Origin: Ensifer sp. Root278
GTDB lineage: Bacteria; Pseudomonadota; Alphaproteobacteria; Rhizobiales; Rhizobiaceae
Reading direction: 5' to 3'
NCBI RefSeq assembly: GCF_001429285.1
Contig: NZ_LMJJ01000012.1
Coordinates: 372,530-436,529, forward strand
Length of the DNA: 64,000 bases
Shown: positions 1-9,987 of the stretch, piece after piece
Position numbering within the stretch: position 1 is the stretch's first letter
Layout of the letters: the number at the start of each line of letters is the position of its first letter
Translations under genes and position numbers: made by a program
The notes under the pieces: generated by a model
Database searches by the model: none
Seen by the model: only the letters and a program-made list of their open reading frames with translations
What the model was told of the DNA's origin: nothing

Positions 1-67
1 CGTCAGACGCATCATTCACTCCGGCATTCGAGAGGTTCACGAGTTCATCATATAGGACGGATCGTAG

Positions 68-84
68 TTTGGAACAATTCCAAA
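68..84. promoter_or_regulatory. Irr/ICE-box-like palindrome upstream of fbpA
   Basis: A perfect inverted repeat of two 7-base arms, TTTGGAA and TTCCAAA, separated by CAA. The known rhizobial iron control element bound by Irr has the form TTTAGAA-N3-TTCTAAA, so each arm differs at one symmetric position. It lies about 120 bases before the fbpA start. The inferred role is iron- or heme-dependent control of fbpA; Irr binding is not shown here. Confidence 0.55.
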
Positions 85-206
85 AAGCTCGAAAATTCAC
101 TTCTTGTTGAGTGTTAACCGTTTCCCGATTGACTGTTCTGGGCGCTGAGGTCAAGAAAGATGAGCATTTTTGTTAACTTAGCTCAAACAAGAAAATGGAG
201 GAAGCG

Positions 207-1247
207 ATGTCCGTTTCAAGAGCAGCGATGGGCGTTTTGTCCCTGACGGCAACCCTGCTTACAACGAGCGCCGCCTGGGCCGACGGTGAGGTCAATATCT
301 ATTCCTACCGGCAGCCCGATCTGATCAAGCCGCTGCTCGACGCCTTCACCAAGGAAACCGGCATCACCACCAACGTGCTCTTCCTCGACAAGGGCCTCGT
401 CGAGCGCATCCAGGCCGAAGGCGCCAACTCGCCGGCCGACGTGATCCTGACGGTCGACATCAGCCGCCTGACCGAAGCCAAGGACGCAGGCGTCACCCAG
501 CCGGTCGTCAACGAGACGATCAGCAAGGACATCCCGGCACATTTCCGCGATCCTGACGGCAACTGGTTCGGCCTCACCACGCGCGGCCGCGTCGTCTACG
601 CTTCCAAGGACCGCGTCGCCCAGGACGACATCACCTATGAAGAACTTGCCGATCCGAAGTGGAAGGGCAAGATCTGCACCCGCGACGGCCAGCACTCCTA
701 CAACATCGGCCTGTTCGCCTCGATGATCGCCCACCATGGCGAAGCCGAAACCGAGAAGTGGCTGACGGGCCTCAAGAACAATCTCGCCAAAAAGCCCGAC
801 GGCGGCGACCGCGACCAGGCCAAAGCGATTCTCGCCGGCGAATGCGACCTCGCACTCGGCAACACCTACTATGTCGGTCTGATGCTGACCAACGAGAAGG
901 AGCCGGAACAGAAGGATTGGGCTGCCGCCATCAAGGTGCTCTTCCCGAACGCCAAGGACCGCGGCACGCACGTCAACATCTCGGGCATGGCACTCGCCAA
1001 GAACGCCCCGAACAAGGACAACGCGCTGAAGCTGATGGAATTCCTGTCGGAAGGCGAAGCCCAGAAGATCTACGCCGAGCAGGTCTACGAATATCCGGTT
1101 CTTCCGGGCGCCGAGCCGTCAGACGTCGTGAAGTCCTTCGGCACGATCAAGCCGGACGAATTGCCTCTCGCCGACATCGCCGCCAACCGCAAGAAGGCAT
1201 CGGAACTGGTCGACAAGGTCGGCTACAACGACGGCCCGCAGGACTGA
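207..1247 (+). CDS. fbpA: Fe(3+) ABC transporter periplasmic binding protein (FbpA/AfuA family)
   Basis: Binds ferric iron in the periplasm and hands it to an FbpB-type inner-membrane permease. The protein of about 346 aa starts with a classical signal peptide (hydrophobic run, then AWA before DGEVNIYSYR, which begins the mature protein). The YSYRQPDLIKPLLDAF start, the GNWFGLTTRGRV segment and paired tyrosines near NTYYVGLML are typical of family 1 ferric-binding proteins. An upstream in-frame ATG at 195 exists, but GGAGGA at 197-202 is correctly spaced for the ATG at 207, so I chose that start. A rho-independent terminator follows directly, so fbpA appears monocistronic. Its likely permease partner is encoded 19 kb away at 20050-21732, and no cognate ATPase gene is visible in the window. 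Confidence 0.9.
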   Translation: MSVSRAAMGVLSLTATLLTTSAAWADGEVNIYSYRQPDLIKPLLDAFTKETGITTNVLFLDKGLVERIQAEGANSPADVILTVDISRLTEAKDAGVTQPVVNETISKDIPAHFRDPDGNWFGLTTRGRVVYASKDRVAQDDITYEELADPKWKGKICTRDGQHSYNIGLFASMIAHHGEAETEKWLTGLKNNLAKKPDGGDRDQAKAILAGECDLALGNTYYVGLMLTNEKEPEQKDWAAAIKVLFPNAKDRGTHVNISGMALAKNAPNKDNALKLMEFLSEGEAQKIYAEQVYEYPVLPGAEPSDVVKSFGTIKPDELPLADIAANRKKASELVDKVGYNDGPQD

Positions 1248-1272
1248 TCGCGAACCGAACTCGCGTTACGGA

Positions 1273-1300
1273 CAGCGGGCCTCGGCCCGCTGTTTTCGTT
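1273..1300 (+). terminator. Rho-independent terminator of fbpA
   Basis: An 8-bp GC-rich stem (CAGCGGGC with GCCCGCTG) closes a CTCG loop and is followed by TTTTCGTTT. It sits 25 bases after the fbpA stop codon, between two convergent genes. Confidence 0.8.
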
Positions 1301-1330
1301 TCAGGTCGCTGGACGGCAAGAACCGCAGGC

Positions 1331-2386
1331 TCATTGGGCCCCGGCACGCAACTGGGCAGCATAGTCGAGGATTGCCTTGCGACGCTCGGGCGTGCCGGGA
1401 TGGGTCGACAGGATGCTGGTGTCGCCGTGGTCATCGAGCTTGTCTTCGAGCAGATCAAAGAAGCGGGCGATCGCCGTCGAATCCCTGCCGGCCTTCTGCA
1501 TCAACTCGACCGAGTGCCTGTCCGCAGCACTTTCCGCGCCGCGTGAGTAGGACAACGTCAAAAGACCGGCGCCCTGTACCAGAATGTCTTCAGCACCGGA
1601 CCCGATGTCGCCGCCGATCATCATGATCAGCCCGGCGACGCCGGCGGCACGGTAGATCTGCCGCAGGCTATGCTCGAGCTCGACGTGACCGATCTCGTGC
1701 GCCAGCACACCGATGATCATTTCGGTATCGTCGCCGGCAAGCTCGATCAGCTCATCGGTGACAATCAGCGTGCCGTCGGGTAGCGCGAAGGCATTCGGGC
1801 CGATGGTGCCACCCTTGCGGAAGTTGAGCCTATATCCGCCCTCGCCGCGATCGGACTGGCGCGCGATCGCGTTGAACCCGTCACGGATCTTGTTCTGCCG
1901 CTCAGCTGAAAGCGCCGACGTGTCGAGCAGCGTTCGATCCATTGTTTCCAAGGTGCTTGCCGACATGATCTTCGGCACGATCGGCGGCGTCACCAGCACG
2001 GCGACTTCGACGAGCGCCGGCACGGCATAACGATAGATGGCCACGCCGCAGAGCACGGTCGCCAAAACGACCGCGATCAGGCGCGGGTGGAAACGCTCCC
2101 ACTCGTGGACGAGACTGGTTTTTCCCTTCCGTTTGAGGAAGCGATCCATGGCGTCGTTGTCGGTCGTCTCGAACAGCGAACCGTCGGGAAACTCGACACG
2201 ACGCGGAATGGCGCCGACACGCGCGGAAATGTCGACGGCGGCAAGCACGCCGCCTGCAAGTTCGACACCGTCCTCACCCAAGGCTTTGACGCCGCCGCCA
2301 TCTTCGATCAGCCGCGAGGGCACCGACCGGCTGGAACCGGCGGGATGCCACTCGCCAACAGCAATCTCTGTGACGCTAGAAGCCAA
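1331..2386 (-). CDS. M48-family zinc metalloprotease, membrane anchored
   Basis: A zinc endopeptidase of the M48 (HtpX/Ste24-like) family. The motif HEIGH lies at about residues 230-234 and the third zinc ligand is probably the Glu in RGAESAADRH near residue 285. One membrane segment (RLIAVVLATVLCGVAIYRYA) precedes the protease domain, and the N-terminal 90 residues form a small domain often seen in rhizobial homologues. The longest open frame begins at 2503, deep inside the upstream gene. I prefer a TTG at 2386-2384, because GAAGG lies 8 bases before it and it overlaps the end of the DUF898 gene by a few codons. The gene probably forms a translationally coupled pair with that gene. Substrate unknown; the start is uncertain. 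Confidence 0.8.
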   Translation of the reverse strand: MASSVTEIAVGEWHPAGSSRSVPSRLIEDGGGVKALGEDGVELAGGVLAAVDISARVGAIPRRVEFPDGSLFETTDNDAMDRFLKRKGKTSLVHEWERFHPRLIAVVLATVLCGVAIYRYAVPALVEVAVLVTPPIVPKIMSASTLETMDRTLLDTSALSAERQNKIRDGFNAIARQSDRGEGGYRLNFRKGGTIGPNAFALPDGTLIVTDELIELAGDDTEMIIGVLAHEIGHVELEHSLRQIYRAAGVAGLIMMIGGDIGSGAEDILVQGAGLLTLSYSRGAESAADRHSVELMQKAGRDSTAIARFFDLLEDKLDDHGDTSILSTHPGTPERRKAILDYAAQLRAGAQ

Positions 2387-3482
2387 AGTCGAAGCCTTCG
2401 AAATCCATGAACTCCGAACCAACGGCCGAACCTTCCTGGGCGATCTTGTCGAACATCTCGCCGACATTACCTTCGAAATGTACACCCGTATGTTCATTGA
2501 CATAGCGCGTCATGCGCACCGCAGCCCAGGGACGCATCAGGCCCAGTGTGAGGAGGGTGACGATCACGTTGGTGATCGTGATCCAGGCGTAACGGCCCCG
2601 CGACAGATCGCTCGTCAGCTGATGCTTGCCGTCGAAGGTCGTTGCCGACCAGGCGACGTTGCGAACGCCAGCACGATAGAACAGCGTCGCGACCCCGAAG
2701 ATCGAGAAGAACGCGAGGTAGCCGATGACGAACAACGCAATCATCGAAACCTGCAATTCCGGGGTGGCCACATAGGAACCGTCGAACAGCGTCATGATCA
2801 CGGCCAGGTTGAGGAAACCGATAAAGGCGATGATCAGCAGGCCGGCAACGATGATGGCCGCCGACAGGAACCAGGACTTGTAGATCGCACCGACCGAAGG
2901 ATCGGTCGTAAATGCCCTTTGTCCGTAACGCAGGTTGCTGCCGATGTAGCGGTAGGACCAGCGGCTGGCGAGCGGCACCAGGATTCCGAGCGTCAGAACC
3001 GAGATGACCGGACCGACAATAAAGGCGAGGAACGCACCGCCGACGCCGCCGACGAAATCGAACCGCACATTGCGATAGCTGGTGACGCGGGCGCTGAAAC
3101 GCAGGCCCCTGACGACCAGCCACGGCACGAAGACCACCAGCAGCAGCGCAAGGATGATGCCGGCGATCGGCACGAAGGTCAGCATGACGTTGTAGAAAAT
3201 CAGGTAGGCGAACACGATCACCCGGCCGATCAGGATCTGCTTGCCCTTCGCATGATATTCGAAGGCGCGCCCGAGCAGCACAGTATTGCCATAGAAATAG
3301 CGGTTGCGGCGGACTTTTGCCCAGGCGGAATAGATGCCGAGCGTGATGATCGTCAGCAGCACGTTGACGATCCAGATGCCAAAATACTCTTTTCCGCTAC
3401 CGCTGAACGACAGGCGGTGGAAATTGTCCGGTACCCTCTGCGTCGACGTCCCTTGCATCGACGCCGTTTCGGCCACGACCAT
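2376..3482 (-). CDS. DUF898 (YjgN-family) polytopic membrane protein
   Basis: A 368-aa inner-membrane protein matching the YjgN/DUF898 family, whose function is not established. It shows repeated blocks of the type FHRLSFSGSGKEYFGIWIVNVLLTIITLGIYSAWAKVRRNRYFYGNT, a hallmark of the family, and a second related block near the C-terminus (HGKHQLTSDLSRGRYAWITITNVIVTLLTLGLMRPW). About eight hydrophobic segments are visible. The ATG at 3482 is preceded by GAGAGAGG at good spacing. The gene ends inside the start of the M48 protease gene, a pairing often seen in proteobacteria. That suggests, without proving, that the protease and membrane protein work together on envelope quality control. Confidence 0.85.
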   Translation of the reverse strand: MVVAETASMQGTSTQRVPDNFHRLSFSGSGKEYFGIWIVNVLLTIITLGIYSAWAKVRRNRYFYGNTVLLGRAFEYHAKGKQILIGRVIVFAYLIFYNVMLTFVPIAGIILALLLVVFVPWLVVRGLRFSARVTSYRNVRFDFVGGVGGAFLAFIVGPVISVLTLGILVPLASRWSYRYIGSNLRYGQRAFTTDPSVGAIYKSWFLSAAIIVAGLLIIAFIGFLNLAVIMTLFDGSYVATPELQVSMIALFVIGYLAFFSIFGVATLFYRAGVRNVAWSATTFDGKHQLTSDLSRGRYAWITITNVIVTLLTLGLMRPWAAVRMTRYVNEHTGVHFEGNVGEMFDKIAQEGSAVGSEFMDFEGFDFGF

Positions 3483-3804
3483 GATAAAACCTCTCTCAAT
3501 GAAAATCAGCTTGCGGCGGCCCGCTAACAGACAGGCGCCGCGTTGCGACAGGATGACGTCATTTGTGAACCCAGCGAACCGTGGCTATCCCCCCGGATGA
3601 GCCTTCCATGCAAAAGAACGATCGAAATGCCTGCAATATTCGACCGAGGCGCGAATCAATTTTCAGCGCCTCGGGGATATCAAATTAGTTGCAGCGCAGC
3701 ATGGCATGCAACAGGAAAGGAGCTCCCGAGGGAGGTCCCCGGCGCGCAACAAAAAAGGGCCTCCCGAAGGAGGCCCTGGAGGCGGGAGGATCTTTGTCCC
3801 GTCG
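3483..3804. other. Intergenic region between the DUF898 gene and mmsA
   Basis: The 322 bases hold the presumed promoter of the DUF898 gene on the right-to-left strand and the mmsA terminator near 3750-3777. No open frame with a credible ribosome binding site was seen. Confidence 0.6.
3750..3777 (-). terminator. Rho-independent terminator of mmsA
   Basis: A perfect 8-bp stem (GGGCCTCC with GGAGGCCC) with a CGAA loop. On the minus strand it is followed by six T, the right orientation for mmsA, which ends 28 bases away. Confidence 0.85.
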
Positions 3805-5301
<1,497 letters not shown>

Positions 5302-5428
5302 GGTTGGTTCCTCCAGACCTTGATTGTGGCGGCATGATCGCACTACGATTTCAACAAAGCAATTTCCGATATTCAGCAACCGTTGTGCAAAAACTAAAGT
5401 CCATGGTGTTGAGACGAGGTATCTGCCT

Positions 5429-6310
5429 ATGAATTGGGACGATGTGAGAATGTTTCTAGCCGTGGCGCGCACCGGGCAGATCCTGGCGGCATCGAAGCGG
5501 CTGGGCGTCAACCATGCCACGCTCAGCCGCCGGGTGACGGCGCTTGAGGAAACCTTGAAGACCCGGCTGCTGGTGCGCCGGCCGAATGGCTGCGAGCTGA
5601 CCGCCGAAGGGGAAATCTTCCTGACGGCAGCCGAGCGGATGGAGACGGAGATGCTGGCGGCGCAATCGCAGATCGGCCGGATCGACACGGCAATCGCCGG
5701 CACGGTGCGCATCGGCGCGCCCGACGGCTTCGGCGTCTCGTTCCTGGCGCCGCGCCTCGGGCGCCTGACGGCCCGCTATCCGGAGCTGAAGCTGCAACTG
5801 GTGCCGGTGCCGCGTTCCTTTTCGCTGTCGCAGCGCGAGGCCGATATCGCAATCACCATCGAGCGACCGGAACAGGGCCGCCTCGTCTCCTCGAAGCTTA
5901 CGGATTACACGCTCGGTCTTTACGCCTCATCGGACTACCTGGAAAAACACGGGACGCCGCAGACGATCGACGATCTGAGGGAACATCGCCGCATCGGCTA
6001 TGTCGAGGACCTGATCTTCACGCCATCTCTGAATTTCTCCGCCGAGATCATGCGAAGCTGGGACGCCTCGTTCGAGATCTCCAGCGCCACCGGCCAGACG
6101 GAAGCCGTGCGCTCCAGCGCCGGCATCGGCATCCTGCACAACTATATCGCCCGCCACACGCCGGAGCTCAAACGCATCCTGCCGGAAACGACGATCCGCC
6201 GCGCCTATTGGACCACCTATCACGAAAGCGCCCGGGACCTCGTGCGCGTGCGCACGGTGGTGGCCTTCCTGCAGGAACTGGTGACAGCGGAACATCAGAT
6301 CTTCGTCTGA
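5429..6310 (+). CDS. LysR-family transcriptional regulator
   Basis: A 293-aa LysR-type regulator. The N-terminal winged helix-turn-helix runs from MNWDDVRMFLAVARTGQILAAS through NHATLSRRVTALEE, followed by the LysR effector-binding fold (GTVRIGAPDGFGVSFLAPRLG onward). I chose the ATG at 5429 over the longer open frame starting at 5324 because the domain begins there and GAGG precedes it. It is divergent from mmsA and may control it. The last 93 bases are repeated at about 93% identity at 11949-12041, which marks this gene's 3' end as a recombination boundary of the accessory segment. Confidence 0.9.
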   Translation: MNWDDVRMFLAVARTGQILAASKRLGVNHATLSRRVTALEETLKTRLLVRRPNGCELTAEGEIFLTAAERMETEMLAAQSQIGRIDTAIAGTVRIGAPDGFGVSFLAPRLGRLTARYPELKLQLVPVPRSFSLSQREADIAITIERPEQGRLVSSKLTDYTLGLYASSDYLEKHGTPQTIDDLREHRRIGYVEDLIFTPSLNFSAEIMRSWDASFEISSATGQTEAVRSSAGIGILHNYIARHTPELKRILPETTIRRAYWTTYHESARDLVRVRTVVAFLQELVTAEHQIFV

Positions 6311-6390
6311 GACCGGACCGGGCCAGGATGCACGAGAGACGGCGCGTCCGCGGGGCGCACGAGCACGATCAACGGGAGCGGCGCACCGAG

Positions 6391-6436
6391 GCGCTTCAAA
6401 CGAGAAAGAGAAGAAATAAGGAGAATGGTACGGTTG
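6391..6436 (+). repeat. Imperfect copy of the tRNA-His 3' flank (possible attachment site)
   Basis: AATGGTACGGTTG at 6424-6436 is identical to 15431-15443, which covers the encoded CCA and 3' acceptor strand of tRNA-His. Upstream of it, GCGCTTCAA at 6391-6399 matches 15402-15410, and the purine-rich spacer between (ATAAG-type) is similar in both copies. The two copies are in direct orientation about 9 kb apart. This is the arrangement expected of an element inserted at a tRNA 3' end, though the identical core is short. Confidence 0.5.
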
Positions 6437-6548
6437 CCAGAAGCCGTTTTTTTGTCCCACATTTTTCGAAGTGCCTGAGTTTGCTTGCTTTTCAGAATTC
6501 CTGCGGGCCCACCATGCGTCACATCGCATCGTAAACTCTGAAGTCTGA

Positions 6549-6589
6549 AACTGCGGGCTCTGGGACGCAAATCCCCAAAGCCCGCAAAT
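6549..6589 (-). terminator. Probable terminator of the arylsulfatase gene
   Basis: An 8-bp stem (TGCGGGCT with AGCCCGCA) has an inner GGGA/TCCC pairing. It lies 10 bases beyond the arylsulfatase stop. The following T tract on the minus strand is weak (GTTTCAG), so efficiency is uncertain. Confidence 0.5.
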
Positions 6590-6595
6590 TAAGGT

Positions 6596-8986
6596 TTACG
6601 GCTGCAGATTGACGGTAAGCTTTGCGATTTCACCGTTAAAGGCGAACGGGACCTGATAATCAGTTTCATCTACACCTGTGCGAGTATCGACGCCCACATC
6701 GAAAGTCTCATCCCAAGGCATGAGCGCCGGGATCGTGTGTGGTATTTTCGCGTTCGCGACCTCCTTGCCGTCCACCTTCAGGACGCCAGTGCCGCCCTTG
6801 CCCATGCCGGGTCCGTCAGATTTGAAATCGAACACCAGCGTGTGCTTGCCGGATGAAAGGGTGTCCTGCCCCTCCCAACGGAAGCGCTCCATATTGACGA
6901 AGTTGTACAGAAATACGGGTTTGCCCTTGAGGAGATAGAACCCGTATCCACCGAAGCGCCCCCCTGTGGTGACGAGCATACCCTCGCCGCCGTTTTCAGG
7001 AACGGTTACCTCTGCGGTGATCGTGTAGGATTTGTTGATGACGCTGGGTGCATTGCTTGTCGGAAGACCTGACACTACGCCGGCGTAGCTAAACTCCTTC
7101 CGTCCGGCGGTGGTGCTCGGCCGTGGCGTCTCAAGGCGTTCCAGGATCGAGTTGTCCAATGGGAAGACGTCGTACTTCGCCGCTTCCATCAGAAACAGTT
7201 CCTGCATCTGGTGCAATTTTTCCGGCATTTTTGCAGCAAGGTCGTTGTTCTGGGAATAGTCCTCAGTGAGGTTGTACAGTTCCCATTTATAGCCATCGAC
7301 GACGTCCGGCATCGCCGTCGTGCCCATCAACCACGGCGCTGCTGGTGGTGTCGTGCAGGCATACCAGCCATCGCTGTAGATGCCGCGATTGCCGAACATT
7401 TCAAAGTATTGCGTTTTGCGGGCAGATGAGGCTTGGGCATTGTCCCATGTATAGGCCATGCTCACGCCTTCGATCGGTTTCTGCGCAACGCCATCGACCA
7501 TAACCGGGGCGGTTATGCCTGTTGCTTCGAGGATCGTAGGAACGATATCGATCATGTGGTGGAACTGAGTGCGAACTCCACCGGCTTCCTTGATCCGTGC
7601 GGGCCAGGACATCGCCATGCCCTGACGCGTGCCGCCGAAGTGCGAAGCAACCTGCTTCGTCCATTTGAACGGCGTGTCAAACGCCCATGACCAGGCAACC
7701 GACATATGCGGATAGGTTTGGTTGGAGCCCCATTTATCATAGAACGCCATCTGCTCTGCGACCGGCATCTGCATGCCTTCGATCGTGATCAGTTCGTTCG
7801 GGGTTCCGAGCACGCTTCCTTCGGCGCTGGTGCCGTTGTCACCTTCAATGTAGATGACGAGGGTGTTGTCGAGCTTACCCAGATCATCGACGGCCTGGAT
7901 AACCCGCCCGATCTCATGGTCCGAGTAGGCCACGTAGGCAGCAAACACCTCAGCCTGGTGCGCGAACAGCTTCTTGCTCTCTTCGTCGAGAGAATCCCAT
8001 TTCGGGAGGCTCTCTGGCCATTCGGTTAGCTGCGTGTTGGCGGGAATGACGCCGAGCTTTTTCTGATTGGCGAAAATCTGCTCGCGCAACTCGTTCCACC
8101 CCATGTCAAACTTGCCCTTGAACTTGTCGATCCATTCCTTGGTTGGATGGTGGGGGGCATGAGTGGCACCGGGCACGTAGTAAACGAGGAACGGCTTGTC
8201 GGGTGCTGCCGCATTTAGCTGCTTTATATGATCAATGGCGTTGTCGGCCGTGTCCGTTATGAGGTTGTAGTCGGGCTTACCGGTCCAGGGGAAAATCTGG
8301 GTGGTGTTCTGGAACAGGTACGGCTCCCATTGATTGGTGTCGCCACCCATGAACCCATAGAAGTAGTCGAAGCCCATACCCGTCGGCCATTGATCGAACG
8401 GACCAGCGGCGCTGTACTGAAAAGCGGGCGTGTTGTGGTTCTTTCCGAACCAGGACGTGGCGTAGCCGTTCTGCTTCAGGATCTCGCCGATCGTAGCGTT
8501 CTCTATGCCGATGATCGAGTCATAGCCGGGATAGCCGGTTGCCTGCTCGGAGATGACGCCGAAACCCGCTGAATGGTGATTGCGGCCGGTGATAAGCGCG
8601 GCGCGCGACGGCGAGCAGAGCGCGGTGGAATGGAACTGCGTAAAGCGCAACCCCGCGTTTGCGACACGGTCGAGTGCCGGCGTGGGGATCACGCCTCCGA
8701 AAGTGCCCGCAACGCCGTATCCAGCGTCATCGGTCATGATCAGAAGGATGTTCGGGGCGCCCTTTCGGGGGACGATCTGCGGTGGCCAATAGGGTTTTGA
8801 GGCTTTCGCGTCGAGGCCGATTTCTCCACCGAACGCCGCCGGCGGGTTCGGTAGATATCGACCGTCGATCGTCGTTGTTGCGCTGGGCGAACCCAATTCA
8901 CCCGTGGTTTCCTGCGCATTGGCATTGAAATTCGAAGCTGCCGTCAAACTCAAGGTGGCAAGAAAGAGCGTACCTAGTCTTAGCAT
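6596..8986 (-). CDS. Secreted arylsulfatase (formylglycine-dependent sulfatase)
   Basis: Hydrolyses sulfate esters; probably periplasmic. The 796-aa protein has a signal peptide (MLRLGTLFLATLSLTAASNFNANA then QE). The metal-binding aspartates lie in IMTDDAGYG near residues 84-91. The sulfatase signature C-S-P-S-R has its cysteine at about residue 124, the residue oxidised to formylglycine. The order of motifs and the length fit the large family I arylsulfatases found in soil proteobacteria. The start is fixed by GGAGGAGAAGCGAC before the ATG at 8986. No maturation enzyme gene is nearby, so it would rely on one elsewhere. Third codon positions look less GC-biased than in neighbouring core genes, consistent with acquisition. 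The natural substrate cannot be told from sequence. Confidence 0.9.
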   Translation of the reverse strand: MLRLGTLFLATLSLTAASNFNANAQETTGELGSPSATTTIDGRYLPNPPAAFGGEIGLDAKASKPYWPPQIVPRKGAPNILLIMTDDAGYGVAGTFGGVIPTPALDRVANAGLRFTQFHSTALCSPSRAALITGRNHHSAGFGVISEQATGYPGYDSIIGIENATIGEILKQNGYATSWFGKNHNTPAFQYSAAGPFDQWPTGMGFDYFYGFMGGDTNQWEPYLFQNTTQIFPWTGKPDYNLITDTADNAIDHIKQLNAAAPDKPFLVYYVPGATHAPHHPTKEWIDKFKGKFDMGWNELREQIFANQKKLGVIPANTQLTEWPESLPKWDSLDEESKKLFAHQAEVFAAYVAYSDHEIGRVIQAVDDLGKLDNTLVIYIEGDNGTSAEGSVLGTPNELITIEGMQMPVAEQMAFYDKWGSNQTYPHMSVAWSWAFDTPFKWTKQVASHFGGTRQGMAMSWPARIKEAGGVRTQFHHMIDIVPTILEATGITAPVMVDGVAQKPIEGVSMAYTWDNAQASSARKTQYFEMFGNRGIYSDGWYACTTPPAAPWLMGTTAMPDVVDGYKWELYNLTEDYSQNNDLAAKMPEKLHQMQELFLMEAAKYDVFPLDNSILERLETPRPSTTAGRKEFSYAGVVSGLPTSNAPSVINKSYTITAEVTVPENGGEGMLVTTGGRFGGYGFYLLKGKPVFLYNFVNMERFRWEGQDTLSSGKHTLVFDFKSDGPGMGKGGTGVLKVDGKEVANAKIPHTIPALMPWDETFDVGVDTRTGVDETDYQVPFAFNGEIAKLTVNLQP

Positions 8987-9465
8987 GTCGCTTCTCCTCC
9001 GGTGAAAAAAAGAGAATTACAGAATGCTAAAATTAGGCAAGGTTGTAACAGTTACGAAGCCGGTTCGCATGCCCTGCGGACTGGGTGTCAGCGTGGGACA
9101 ATCTGAGGGAAACGCATAACGTTGCGTGGGGACGACACTGCGATAGGTTCTTTAGATTTCAAACGCTTATCAGCTGCATCGGCATCATCTGCGGCGCAAA
9201 CTACTATGCAAAATCTCACCCCCTCCGCCCGCCGATGAGAACACTCCAAGGCGATGCTGACGCGATCATTCGCACGCTGCTCGCCGACCGCACGCACCTG
9301 CGCTGACAGCTAGCGCTCGCCGAGACCTCGGCGCGCACCAGCTTAGCTCGAGGATGGCGTCCTCGCGGCGACAGGCAAACCGTACGTAGCACATGAGCGA
9401 CGAGACGACCAGAAGTGCCAGTCGGGGCTCCATACGGAACCAAGGCCCATGTGCCATCCACACGA
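8987..9465. other. Region without a convincing gene
   Basis: About 480 bases beyond the arylsulfatase start, including its presumed promoter near 8987-9060. Several overlapping open frames of 60-95 codons exist on both strands (9085-9306 plus; 9266-9463 minus), but none has a good ribosome binding site together with a protein-like composition. The minus frame begins directly after the 40-aa gene and has a short hydrophobic stretch; I could not decide whether it is translated. Confidence 0.4.
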
Positions 9466-9588
9466 CTAAAAGATGCTTCCAAACAGCGCGGAATAGACAA
9501 TCACGGCTATCGCGAGCGTAAACCCAAGCGCGACGAACAGTCGGGTGAAATCGTACGTATAGAATCGAGCGAGAGTAAAGTTCCTCAC
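9466..9588 (-). CDS. 40-aa single-pass membrane protein of unknown function
   Basis: A short gene starting with GTG at 9588, preceded by a strong AGGAGG at a spacing of 6 and ending with TAG. The product begins MRNFTLARFYTYDFTRLFVAL and continues with one hydrophobic helix (LGFTLAIAVIVYSALFGSIF), so it should be a small inner-membrane peptide with a basic/aromatic N-terminus. A second 40-aa protein of the same layout is encoded at 11753-11875; aligned without gaps the two share M1, R2, Y10, F14, V29, I30, Y32 and G37. It lies 57 bases downstream of the 113-aa gene on the same strand, so the two may form an operon. No known family is recognised. Confidence 0.65.
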   Translation of the reverse strand: MRNFTLARFYTYDFTRLFVALGFTLAIAVIVYSALFGSIF

Positions 9589-9645
9589 GGCGACCTCCTA
9601 ATTTTCATTTTGGTTGCGATGCCAGTGCACGGCGTCCACAGCAAC

Positions 9646-9987
9646 TCAGGACAATGAGCGACTGCAATTCGTACCGACCTTGCCTACGAGACCTGCCGGA
9701 ACTTGGATATCGGTCATGATTGCGGCTACGAATTCATCGCGTTTCGCACGATTGTCGAAGCCTTTGATTGCAGCGAGGTCCGTGCTTCTGGCAGTAGCCA
9801 TTCGTCCTGCTGCGCTTGAACAGATGCCCGCAAATGCATCCACCTGAGCGGTTTCCGCCGCCCGCGTGCTGGCAGTCGTGGTCGTAAGCCATCCAGCATT
9901 GAAACCGACAATCGGCGCCGCGAAAAGCCCAATGCCTAAACCAATGGCGTAGGGTCTTGTCCATTCAAAAATTCGATCGAGTGTCAT
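9646..9987 (-). CDS. Small membrane-anchored hypothetical protein (113 aa)
   Basis: The reading frame is open from 10104, but the ATG at 9987 is preceded by GAGGGAGC at the right distance and begins a typical N-terminus, MTLDRIFEWTRPYAIGLGIG. One hydrophobic segment (residues about 13-35) anchors the protein. The rest has a conserved-looking stretch with two cysteines (AGICSSAAGRM and GTNCSRSLS) and probably lies in the periplasm. Short proteins with this layout occur widely in Rhizobiaceae, to my recollection, but have no assigned function. It is upstream of the 40-aa membrane protein gene. Confidence 0.65.
   Translation of the reverse strand: MTLDRIFEWTRPYAIGLGIGLFAAPIVGFNAGWLTTTTASTRAAETAQVDAFAGICSSAAGRMATARSTDLAAIKGFDNRAKRDEFVAAIMTDIQVPAGLVGKVGTNCSRSLS

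Noticed and set aside
9085-9306. 73-codon frame on the plus strand
   Set aside because: GTG start without a good ribosome binding site and a low-information sequence.
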